Assembly (NCBI GenBank): GCA_036733345.1
Contig: DAINAR010000082.1
Coordinates: 1-9,042 of the forward strand
DNA length: 9,042 bases
Direction of reading: 5' to 3'
From: JAFGMQ01 sp036733345
Lineage (GTDB): Bacteria; Desulfobacterota; DSM-4660; Desulfatiglandales; Desulfatiglandaceae
Part shown: positions 1 through 5,819 of the stretch, piece after piece
How positions within the stretch are numbered: position 1 is the stretch's first letter
Layout of the letters: every line of letters starts with the position of its first letter
The notes under the pieces: model-generated
What the model was told of the DNA's origin: nothing
Database searches by the model: none
What the model saw: only the letters and a program-made list of their open reading frames with translations
Position numbers and translations under genes: made by a program

Positions 1-63
1 GCAGGAATTTATTTTGTGAGGGGAAAACTTTGTGGGCTGATGAAATTTTAGTCTATTTTTGAT

Positions 64-145
64 GTTAAAAATAATGGTTTCAGCCAAAATATCAAGGTAA
101 TTTAAGATAATATCGGCGTCATATTAAACACTTGCCCCGATCCGA
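64..145 (+). repeat. Dispersed repeat, copy 1 (left edge of cassette)
   Basis: The core, 96-145, matches 4940-4989 and 7513-7562 with few differences. The most conserved block is GTCATATTAAACA followed by TTGCCCCG. Copies 1 and 3 also share a weaker left extension (64-95 here, from 7482 in copy 3) that copy 2 lacks. The core holds a small inverted repeat, TAATAT and ATATTA separated by seven bases. It lies 25 bp beyond the 3' end of the AraC-type regulator gene. No transposase reading frame is attached. The rest of 1-170 shows no gene. Confidence 0.8.
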
Positions 146-170
146 CTCCCTTTCCACTTTCCAATTCGTT

Positions 171-1055
171 TTATGCGACTCGCAGCTCTCTCATCATCTC
201 TGCAGGGCTTTGCCCAAAGTAGCGCTTGAATTCCCGGCTGAACTGGGAGGAGCTTTCATATCCCACCTGGTCGGCAGCGATGTAGGCTCTCATGTTGTCC
301 TGAACCATAAAGTCCCTTGCCCTGGTCAGCCTGAGTTTTTTCAGATACTGCATGGGTGAATCCGATGTGATCTCCTTGAAAGCCCTGTGAAACGCCGACA
401 CACTCATGCGGGCCTTGCTGGCTAATTGTTCTACATCGAGCTTTTCTGCATAGTTGGTCTGCACGTGCATCAGTGCACGGGCCACCTGGGAGAAAGTACC
501 GCTATGCATCGCCAGCGAGTAGAGTACCGGTGCCTGGGCTCCGCAAAGGGCCCGATAAATAATTTCCCGCACCAGGCCCGGGCCCAGGATTTGAGATTCT
601 GTCTCTGACTGCAGGCACTTTACCAGCCGCGTCGTAGCATCTGCCATATCCTCATCCATGACGGCCGGGCCGATTCCCCTCGGCAGGCCTTTTTCGCCGC
701 CATTTCTGATTTCCATGTGAAGATCCAGTCGGCCGATCAGGTCATGTAACAGGGCCATGTCGACATCGATGTAGAGACCGAGCAGGGGTTCTTCAGGGCT
801 TGCAAAGGTCTCGCATTCGAAAGGCATGGTCACCGTGGTCACCAGGTAATGGTTGGCATCATATCGGAATTTCTGGCCGCCCAGGTAGCCGATCTTGTGG
901 CCCTGGGCAACGATGCAAATACCTGGGTCATATATAAGAGGCATTCGGGGGGCAGGGCGTGTTGATTTGAAAAAACGCACCCCTTTGAGCCGCGATTCGG
1001 AAAAGCCACCATCGGGTAACGGGAAGCTTTGTAATAGTTCAACCATCCGTGACAT
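171..1055 (-). CDS. AraC-family transcriptional regulator with AraC_N sensor domain (YqhC-like)
   Basis: This is a cytoplasmic DNA-binding regulator of 294 residues, a usual length for the subfamily. Residues about 20-170 look like the AraC_N effector domain: PGICIVAQGHK at 44-54, followed by the beta-rich stretch with ANHYLVTTVTMPFE at 67-80. The C-terminus has two helix-turn-helix units, about 206-230 (LDVEQLASKARMSVSAFHRAF) and about 258-281 (AADQVGYESSSQFSREFKR), ending in the family FGQSPAEMMRE signature. The start follows a clear AGGAGG site nine bases upstream. It is divergent from the alcohol dehydrogenase operon and most likely controls it, as E. coli YqhC controls yqhD in response to aldehydes. 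The family is clear. The inducer and the YqhC-like role are inferred from context. Cysteines at 47, 81, 147 and 171 could matter for electrophile sensing, but that is speculation. Confidence 0.93.
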   Translation of the reverse strand: MSRMVELLQSFPLPDGGFSESRLKGVRFFKSTRPAPRMPLIYDPGICIVAQGHKIGYLGGQKFRYDANHYLVTTVTMPFECETFASPEEPLLGLYIDVDMALLHDLIGRLDLHMEIRNGGEKGLPRGIGPAVMDEDMADATTRLVKCLQSETESQILGPGLVREIIYRALCGAQAPVLYSLAMHSGTFSQVARALMHVQTNYAEKLDVEQLASKARMSVSAFHRAFKEITSDSPMQYLKKLRLTRARDFMVQDNMRAYIAADQVGYESSSQFSREFKRYFGQSPAEMMRELRVA

Positions 1056-1090
1056 TTAATAGACCTCCTGTTCTGTATGCCAGTTTTAGA

Positions 1091-1106
1091 TATCATTTAT
1101 AACAAT
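1091..1106 (+). promoter_or_regulatory. Candidate operator, copy 1 (araC-proximal)
   Basis: TATCATTTATAACAAT recurs as TATCATTTATAAACAAT at 1192-1208 with one inserted A, in the same orientation. This copy is centred about 43 bp upstream of the regulator start codon. Such placement would suit autoregulation by the AraC-type protein. I could not assign a convincing promoter from sequence alone. Confidence 0.4.
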
Positions 1107-1191
1107 AAAACAACTAAAAATAAAGAGGTAAGCAGAAACAGGCAATATATTGAGAGGATCATGTATTCCAAATCAACCTGCCAGGCATTAT

Positions 1192-1208
1192 TATCATTTA
1201 TAAACAAT
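1192..1208 (+). promoter_or_regulatory. Candidate operator, copy 2 (dehydrogenase-proximal)
   Basis: This is the second copy of the 16/17-bp sequence at 1091-1106. It is centred about 37 bp upstream of the dehydrogenase start codon. The internal TATAAA could also serve as a -10 element, but no good -35 sits at the right distance. Two direct copies in a divergent regulator/target intergenic region are what AraC-type binding sites often look like. Binding itself is inference. Confidence 0.4.
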
Positions 1209-1236
1209 CAGCACATCGAACAGAGGAGGTTTTTCC

Positions 1237-2424
1237 ATGAACTTTGAATTTTACAATCCAACCCATCTTATCTTCGGGACAGGTACACTCTCGCGACTCG
1301 GTGAAGTGGCGGGCAAGCATGGCAAAAAGGCCCTGATTGTCACAGGCGGCGGCAGTGTCAAGCGCAGCGGTGTATTTGACCGCGCAGTTGAAAGCCTGAA
1401 CGCCGCCGGCGTTGCTTATGCGGAATGCTCTGGTGTAGAACCCAATCCGAGAATCACGTCCGTAAGGCGCGGAGCGCAGATCGCCAGAGATGAAGATTGC
1501 GATGTGGTCATCGCCCTGGGAGGCGGCAGTACCATGGATGCATCCAAGGTCATGGCAGCCGCGTTTTATTACGATGGCGACCCCTGGGACATGATTTTTC
1601 ACGGCCAGCCCGATCCACATATCCCCATCCGTGCACTGCCTGTCATCACTGTACCGACCCTGGCGGCCACCGGATCAGAGATGAATATGAGTGCGGTTAT
1701 TTCAAACGAGGAGACCAGTGAAAAGTCTTTTACCCAGAGCGAATGCCTGTATCCAGAAGTCGCCCTTGTGGACCCTGAACTGACCCTGACCGTGCCCAAA
1801 GATCAGACCGCCTACGGAGTCTGCGACATTATCACACATGTGACCGAATCTTACTTCAACGGCGATGACGGCACGCCAATCCAGGACCGTTTTGCCGAAG
1901 GTGTCATCCTAACCGCCATGGAATGGGGATCAAGGGCCATTGCTGACGGAAAAGACCTGGAGGCACGGGCCCAGGTCCAGTGGGCATCCATTGTCGCCCT
2001 CAACGGCTTTGTAAACGTGGGCACAAACGGAGGCTATCCCGTGCACATGATCGAGCATACTCTTTCCGCCTGTCACGACATCACCCATGCGGCTGGCCTG
2101 TCTGCAATCAATCCTTCATGGATGCGTTTTGCCGCCAGACGCAGACCGGAAAAGTTCGTGCAGTTTGCAGAACGCATCTTCGGTTTCAAGGCCAAAGGTG
2201 CCGGGGCCCTGGATTGTGCTCTTCAGGGTATCGATCGTTTTGAGGACTTTCTCAAAGGTATCGGCTGTCCTACGCGCCTGTCCGAATTGAATATCGATGA
2301 TACCCTGATATCGAAATATGCCAAAGATACCCTGCGTATTATCCACGACGAGAATGGCAACCTTCCCGCACGTCCTGCAATGACCGAAGCGGATATTGTC
2401 GAGGTGCTGCGGTCAGCGCTGTAG
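1237..2424 (+). CDS. Iron-containing alcohol dehydrogenase, YqhD/BDH-like
   Basis: This is a cytoplasmic group III metal-dependent alcohol dehydrogenase of 395 residues (E. coli YqhD has 387), predicted to reduce aldehydes with NAD(P)H. The N-terminal nucleotide-binding half carries VTGGGSVKRSGVFDR at about 35-49, matching the YqhD-type NADPH loop, and ALGGGSTMDASK at 93-104. The C-terminal half supplies the expected metal ligands: D197 and H201 (CDIITH), H270 (VHMIEH) and H284 (ITHAAG). The 4- and 14-residue spacings are those of the family. The ATG follows GAGGAGG. It is the first gene of a four-gene operon, divergent from an AraC-type regulator, as yqhD is from yqhC in E. coli. Detoxification of short or reactive aldehydes is the likely role. 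The physiological substrate cannot be read from sequence, and a fermentative alcohol dehydrogenase is the alternative. Confidence 0.95.
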   Translation: MNFEFYNPTHLIFGTGTLSRLGEVAGKHGKKALIVTGGGSVKRSGVFDRAVESLNAAGVAYAECSGVEPNPRITSVRRGAQIARDEDCDVVIALGGGSTMDASKVMAAAFYYDGDPWDMIFHGQPDPHIPIRALPVITVPTLAATGSEMNMSAVISNEETSEKSFTQSECLYPEVALVDPELTLTVPKDQTAYGVCDIITHVTESYFNGDDGTPIQDRFAEGVILTAMEWGSRAIADGKDLEARAQVQWASIVALNGFVNVGTNGGYPVHMIEHTLSACHDITHAAGLSAINPSWMRFAARRRPEKFVQFAERIFGFKAKGAGALDCALQGIDRFEDFLKGIGCPTRLSELNIDDTLISKYAKDTLRIIHDENGNLPARPAMTEADIVEVLRSAL

Positions 2425-2438
2425 AAAGGAGGTAAAAA

Positions 2439-2870
2439 ATGGAAATTAAACGAAACGGAACACAGGCATCTGTAAAAGGACCGGCTGACTGGTTTACCGG
2501 GACCGTGCGTATTGATCCTTTATTTCTCAATGCAGACGATCCGGCCCGAGCTACCGGAGCCAGTGTCACCTTTGAGCCAGGCGCCCGGACTGCCTGGCAT
2601 ACCCACCCCCTGGGACAGACCCTGATTGTAACCGCAGGATGCGGCTTAGTGCAGAAGGAAGGCGGACCGATCGAGGAAATCCGTCCCGGTGATGTGGTGT
2701 GGTTTGCGCCGGGCGAGAAGCACTGGCACGGGGCCTCACCCACTACATCCATGACGCATATCGCGATTCAGGAAGAACTCGATGGCACTACTGCCGAATG
2801 GTTTGAAAAGGTAAGCAAAGAACAGTACGGCAAGTCAAGGAATAACAGGAAAAAAGGAGAATCATCATGA
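2439..2870 (+). CDS. Small single-domain cupin protein
   Basis: This is a 143-residue cytoplasmic protein with one cupin barrel. Motif 1 is at about 48-67 (GARTAWHTHPLGQTLIVTAG), with H54 and H56 as metal ligands and Q60 where the classic motif has glutamate. Motif 2 is at about 83-99 (PGDVVWFAPGEKHWHGA), with H95 and/or H97. The tail, about 125-143, is lysine-rich and probably disordered. The start follows a near-perfect ribosome binding site (AAAGGAGGT) 14 bp after the dehydrogenase stop, so the two are co-transcribed. Its stop overlaps the first possible start of the next gene as ATGA. Cupins of this type commonly accompany aldehyde or electrophile-response dehydrogenases and carboxymuconolactone decarboxylase-like proteins. 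The reaction is unknown, and a metal-dependent isomerase, oxygenase or ligand-binding role are all possible. Confidence 0.9.
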   Translation: MEIKRNGTQASVKGPADWFTGTVRIDPLFLNADDPARATGASVTFEPGARTAWHTHPLGQTLIVTAGCGLVQKEGGPIEEIRPGDVVWFAPGEKHWHGASPTTSMTHIAIQEELDGTTAEWFEKVSKEQYGKSRNNRKKGESS

Positions 2871-2932
2871 AAAATATACCCCTGGTCTTTCCGAAACCAG
2901 CAGGAAAACCTGTATTTTCAAAGGAGTTAAAA

Positions 2933-3991
2933 ATGGAGAAAAATTCAGCTTTCACTCGTGCCCTCCAATTGCTCACAGCGGTGGTACTGGTTGTGTTTTT
3001 ATTTACTTCCGGCGTTGCATTTGCGGCAGACAACCCGGCATGGGACAAGACCTTTCCTCCAAGCGACAGGGTGATTCACGAAAAAGTGTCATACCCCAAC
3101 AGATACGGAATTACCATTGCAGCAGACATGTATTTACCCAAATGCATTGATAAATCTAAAAAATATGCAGCCATTATTGTCGGTACACCCTATGGCGGAG
3201 TTAAAGAGCAGGGAGCAGGGATCTACGCGCAAACCATGGCAGAACGCGGATTTGTTGCCATTGCATTCGATGAATCCTTTAACGGAGAAAGCAGTGGTGA
3301 GCCGAGGCACATTTCTTCGCCTGATATTTTTGTTGAGGATTTCAGTGCGGCAGTAGATTATACTGGAACCCGGCCGTTTGTTGACCGGAATAAAATCGGG
3401 GTCATCGGCATATGCGGCAGTGGTGGATTTGCCCTTAAAGCAGCACAGGTTGATCGACGGATCAAAGCCATTGCCACTGCAAGTATGTACGATATGAGCC
3501 GTGTAATACGTAACGGGTGGAAAGACGGGATGTCTGATAAACAGCGCAACAAAACTCTCGACCAGCTTGGAGATCAGCGCTGGAAGGATTTCGAAAAAGG
3601 CAGTCCATTGTTACCGCCGGGATTCCCTGGTGAACCAGCTGATTCAATTCCGGAAGGATTGGATCCTGTTACAGCTGAGTTTTTTGAATATTATGCAATG
3701 GAGCGCGGCCACCATCCGAGATCACACGGCCCGTTTACGAAGACAAGCGACATGGCTTTTATGAATTTTCCTTTGATGAACTATATTGATACAATTTCGC
3801 CAAGACCGGTTCTGTTCATCATTGGTGAGAATGCTCACTCAAGATATTTCACTGAAGATGCCTGGGAAATGGCTTCCGAACCCAAAGAACTCTATATTGT
3901 TCCGGGAGCAAGACATATTGATCTGTACGACAGGACTGACATGATCCCGTTTGACAGGCTCACCGCTTTTTTTACCGAACACCTGAAATAA
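2933..3991 (+). CDS. Exported alpha/beta hydrolase (dienelactone hydrolase/S15-like)
   Basis: I prefer the ATG at 2933 (352 residues). It has AAAGGAG eight bases upstream and gives a clean Sec signal peptide: Lys/Arg-containing n-region, hydrophobic core at about 11-26, and VAFA cleavage near residue 31. An in-frame ATG at 2867 also has an AAGGAG site, overlaps the cupin stop as ATGA, and would add 22 residues before the signal. The mature part is an alpha/beta hydrolase. The nucleophile elbow VIGICGSGGFAL (157-168) contains both C161 and S163. IIGENAHSRYFTED (296-309) is the region of the catalytic acid, and ARHIDLYD (326-333) supplies H328. The sequence resembles the YcjY-like/dienelactone hydrolase/Xaa-Pro peptidase superfamily, and its substrate is unknown. 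It is the third gene of the operon and is predicted to act in the periplasm, unlike the dehydrogenase and cupin. Confidence 0.88.
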   Translation: MEKNSAFTRALQLLTAVVLVVFLFTSGVAFAADNPAWDKTFPPSDRVIHEKVSYPNRYGITIAADMYLPKCIDKSKKYAAIIVGTPYGGVKEQGAGIYAQTMAERGFVAIAFDESFNGESSGEPRHISSPDIFVEDFSAAVDYTGTRPFVDRNKIGVIGICGSGGFALKAAQVDRRIKAIATASMYDMSRVIRNGWKDGMSDKQRNKTLDQLGDQRWKDFEKGSPLLPPGFPGEPADSIPEGLDPVTAEFFEYYAMERGHHPRSHGPFTKTSDMAFMNFPLMNYIDTISPRPVLFIIGENAHSRYFTEDAWEMASEPKELYIVPGARHIDLYDRTDMIPFDRLTAFFTEHLK

Positions 3992-4032
3992 AGCGGGCGG
4001 GGAATAATATCCGAGAAAATAAGGAGCGAATC

Positions 4033-4905
4033 ATGAAAGCGACTGTATTTTCGATTTTAATCCTGTTCTCCCTGCTGGTACCCTTTTTGGTAATCAGCTC
4101 AGGGGAAGATAATCCGGCCATTGAAGAAATCAATTCAGAGGACCGGAAAAAGAGTGAAGGGCAGGGACTTGCCTTGTCCGATATGCAGGTCAAAATCACC
4201 TCTCAGGGGCACACGGCAACCTTCCGGCTGTATGACACGGTAGCCGCAAAGGAATTTTACAACCAGTTGCCGCTGAAACTGGACTTGACCAATTTTCGTG
4301 ATGCCCAGTGGATGTTCTATCCACCCGAAAAGCTGAACGTGACAGTGCGTGAGGCGTATCATGACGGGAAAAAGGGTGAGATTAGTTACTATGCGCCCTG
4401 GGGGGATGTGTTCATGCTGTACAGGGATTTCCATGCCGGTGACAAAATGCACCGTCTGGGAATCGGTCTTGCGGGAATAGACGAAATTGCCGGAATGTCA
4501 GGCAGCGCAAGAATTGAAAAGAATGAACCGAATGCATCGGAGGACCAGAAGGCCATGAAAATAAACGTAAAGGCAAATGGAAACACGACAGTGTTCGAAC
4601 TCAATAACAGTCCGGCAGCCAGGGATTTGTATGACCAGTTGCCACTAAGCATCACGGTGGAGAATTACAACAACAACGAAAAAATCTTCTATCCGCCGGA
4701 GAAACTGGACACCACCGATACCCCTCAGGCGGATGCCCGGGCTGGGACCCTTGCCTACTATGCGCCCTGGGGGGACGTAGTGATGTTCTACCGCAGTTTC
4801 GGGTCCGCCCCGGGGTTGTATGAACTCGGACATGCCATATCGGGGAGTGAGTATATACAGGGGATGTCCGGTACAATACGGATTGAGAAAGGTGCTGCCC
4901 CATAG
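4033..4905 (+). CDS. Exported protein with two fused cyclophilin-like fold domains
   Basis: The protein has 290 residues. Residues 1-23 are hydrophobic (Lys then ILILFSLLVPFLVI) and act as a signal peptide or membrane anchor; no lipobox is visible. An acidic linker (24-50) leads to domain 1 (about 51-162) and domain 2 (about 175-286). These are homologous to each other: both have FYPPEKL (95-101, 219-225), YYAPWGDV (119-126, 242-249), a following [ML][FL]YR, and GMSG near the end with an [AI]RIEK close. This matches the small cyclophilin-like fold family, usually a single domain of about 110-150 residues often encoded beside AraC-regulated dehydrogenases. The start follows AAGGAG, 41 bp after the hydrolase stop, so it closes the operon. 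Molecular function is not established, and peptidyl-prolyl isomerase activity should not be assumed. No clear terminator follows; the dispersed repeat begins 34 bp downstream. Confidence 0.85.
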   Translation: MKATVFSILILFSLLVPFLVISSGEDNPAIEEINSEDRKKSEGQGLALSDMQVKITSQGHTATFRLYDTVAAKEFYNQLPLKLDLTNFRDAQWMFYPPEKLNVTVREAYHDGKKGEISYYAPWGDVFMLYRDFHAGDKMHRLGIGLAGIDEIAGMSGSARIEKNEPNASEDQKAMKINVKANGNTTVFELNNSPAARDLYDQLPLSITVENYNNNEKIFYPPEKLDTTDTPQADARAGTLAYYAPWGDVVMFYRSFGSAPGLYELGHAISGSEYIQGMSGTIRIEKGAAP

Positions 4906-4939
4906 GTTGGTTTAATTTCAGGCGGCTAAGGAAAGCCCG

Positions 4940-4999
4940 GGCAATTTGAGATAATATCGGTGTCATATTAAACACTTGCCCCGGTACGACCAGGATTTG
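4940..4999 (+). repeat. Dispersed repeat, copy 2 (right edge of cassette)
   Basis: It matches copy 1 at 96-145 and copy 3 at 7513-7572. With copy 3 it also shares the right end GACCAGGATTTG, which copy 1 lacks. It is in the same orientation as the other two, and begins 34 bp past the last gene of the dehydrogenase operon. Together with copy 1 it brackets that whole gene cluster. An 8-bp GCCCGGGC palindrome overlaps its left edge. Confidence 0.8.
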
Positions 5000-5013
5000 G
5001 GCTGTCTTCTCTT

Positions 5014-5082
5014 AAAACGTGTCCATGTTTTGGACATGTCAAAAAAACGTGTCGATATTTTCTCATTTTATGGACACGTTTT
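5014..5082. promoter_or_regulatory. Inverted-repeat cluster A (ACGTGTCCAT family)
   Basis: AAAACGTGTCCAT at 5014-5026 has a perfect 13-bp inverted partner at 5070-5082. Between them lie a nested TGGACA at 5031-5036, forming a 6-bp palindrome with TGTCCA at 5020-5025, and a degenerate direct copy AAAACGTGTCGAT at about 5044-5056. Four related half-sites in 69 bp suggest a multi-site operator. The outer arms could also form a hairpin followed by a short T stretch, so a terminator is an alternative. Confidence 0.55.
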
Positions 5083-5094
5083 TATTATTTTTTG

Positions 5095-5155
5095 ATATGC
5101 ACTGTTCCAGTGCATATTTTTTAAATATGCACTAATTTTACAAAAACCAGTGCAT
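5095..5155. promoter_or_regulatory. Inverted-repeat cluster B (ATGCACTG family)
   Basis: ATATGCACTG at 5095-5104 and CAGTGCATAT at 5108-5117 form a perfect 10-bp inverted repeat around a TTC centre. A second ATATGCACT at 5125-5133 faces CAGTGCAT at 5148-5155, giving a looser second pair. Four half-sites of one motif in 61 bp point to a dimeric or tetrameric DNA-binding protein. The last half-site overlaps the GTG where the following reading frame could begin. Confidence 0.55.
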
Positions 5156-5374
5156 GATGAGAACGGTGAAGAATGTCTTGATCCGACGGACATCAACAAT
5201 CCGGTCAGTTCATACTTTTTACTCAGTGATGATGCCCGGGATGAAATCAGCAGGAGTGAAGGGAAAAATATGAAGTGCCTTTCCTGCGGGCACAGGTTCA
5301 GGGGCGAAATCTACGACAGATGCCCGGAGTGCTTCAGTATGAATACACAGGAGCTAGCAGGTGTACAGAAGTGA
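5150..5374 (+). CDS. Small zinc-ribbon protein or C-terminal remnant
   Basis: The frame has no ATG until 5270. The GTG at 5150 would give 74 residues but lacks a ribosome binding site. The ATG at 5270 has GAAGGG six bases upstream and gives a 34-residue protein. The C-terminal part is a zinc ribbon with two knuckles, MKCLSCGHRF and YDRCPECFSMN (CxxC, 15 residues, CxxC). The preceding acidic stretch with DPTDINNPVSSYFLLSDDA reads like the tail of a longer protein. Either a larger gene has been truncated here, leaving this end beside the palindrome clusters, or a small stand-alone zinc-ribbon gene starts at 5270. I do not recognise a function. The 115 bp after it, to 5489, contain nothing convincing except a weak TTGACA at 5449. 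Confidence 0.45.
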   Translation: MHDENGEECLDPTDINNPVSSYFLLSDDARDEISRSEGKNMKCLSCGHRFRGEIYDRCPECFSMNTQELAGVQK

Positions 5375-5489
5375 CTGCTACGAGATGGAAAACCAATTAC
5401 ATTTTTAGAGGAATTTTTTCTCTTGCCTCATCCTTTAATGGTGACCCGTTGACAGGTCATAATCTTAGGAAATTAGAATCTGTCTTCGA

Positions 5490-5525
5490 TTGACATTTGT
5501 AAACAATTTGTTTATACATATTGTA
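5490..5525 (+). promoter_or_regulatory. higBA promoter with spacer palindrome
   Basis: A consensus -35 TTGACA (5490-5495) and a -10 TATACA (5513-5518) are separated by exactly 17 bp. Within the spacer and touching the -10 is a perfect palindrome, TAAACAA-T-TTGTTTA (5500-5514). This is where a HigA antitoxin dimer would block RNA polymerase. Transcription would start near 5525, at or next to the higB ATG at 5526, predicting a leaderless message. Autoregulation is known for HigA families; binding to this site is inferred. Confidence 0.75.
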
Positions 5526-5807
5526 ATGATTAAAACATTTGCGGATAGTGAAACCGAACATTTTTATACTACTGGAAAATCCAGACGATTTCCGCCAGAC
5601 ATACACAAGCGAGCGGCGATGCGTCTGAACCAACTCGATGCAGCTACTGTTCTCGACGACCTTCGCATGCCACCATCGAATCGTTTGGAACCTTTGAGGG
5701 GTGATAGAACAGGCCGATACAGCATCCGCATTAACGACCAATGGAGACTGTGTTTTCGGTTCGAAAATGCCAATGCTTACGACGTTGAAGTTCTTGATTA
5801 TCATTGA
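5526..5807 (+). CDS. higB: HigB-family mRNA-interfering toxin
   Basis: This is a 93-residue toxin of the RelE/ParE superfamily, HigB subfamily; such toxins are ribosome-dependent mRNA endonucleases. The expected family pattern is present along its full length: MIKTFADSETEHFY at 1-14, the basic RRFPPDIHKRAAMRL stretch at 20-34, NRLEPLRGDRTGRYSIRIN at 52-70, DQWRLCFRF at 71-79, and the terminal DVEVLDYH. I start at the ATG at 5526 because homologues begin MIK. The longer TTG frame from 5490 would place the -35 and -10 inside the gene. There is no ribosome binding site, consistent with a leaderless transcript. The antitoxin gene follows 12 bp downstream in the toxin-first order typical of hig loci. 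The gene looks complete. Confidence 0.93.
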   Translation: MIKTFADSETEHFYTTGKSRRFPPDIHKRAAMRLNQLDAATVLDDLRMPPSNRLEPLRGDRTGRYSIRINDQWRLCFRFENANAYDVEVLDYH

Positions 5808-5819
5808 GGAGATAATATT

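Noticed and set aside
132..359. Plus-strand frame opposite the end of the AraC-type gene
   Set aside because: Antisense to a clear helix-turn-helix domain, no ribosome binding site and no family resemblance; a shadow.
1176..1204. A sigma-70 promoter for the dehydrogenase using TATAAA at 1199-1204
   Set aside because: No acceptable -35 hexamer 16-18 bp upstream; activator-dependent promoters may lack one, but I cannot support a specific call.
1198..1620. Minus-strand 140-codon frame overlapping the dehydrogenase
   Set aside because: Fully antisense to the conserved nucleotide-binding half of the dehydrogenase; no motifs of its own.
2339..2752. Minus-strand 137-codon frame across the dehydrogenase/cupin junction
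   Set aside because: Antisense to both cupin motifs and crosses a well-defined gene boundary with a perfect ribosome binding site on the other strand.
4652..4975. Minus-strand frame reaching into dispersed repeat copy 2
   Set aside because: Mostly antisense to the second cyclophilin-like domain; low-complexity Pro/Arg-rich translation and no start signal.
5014..5090. Outer arms of cluster A as a simple rho-independent terminator of the dehydrogenase operon
   Set aside because: Loop of 43 bases is too long, the stem is AT-biased, and additional related half-sites fit an operator better; kept only as an alternative.
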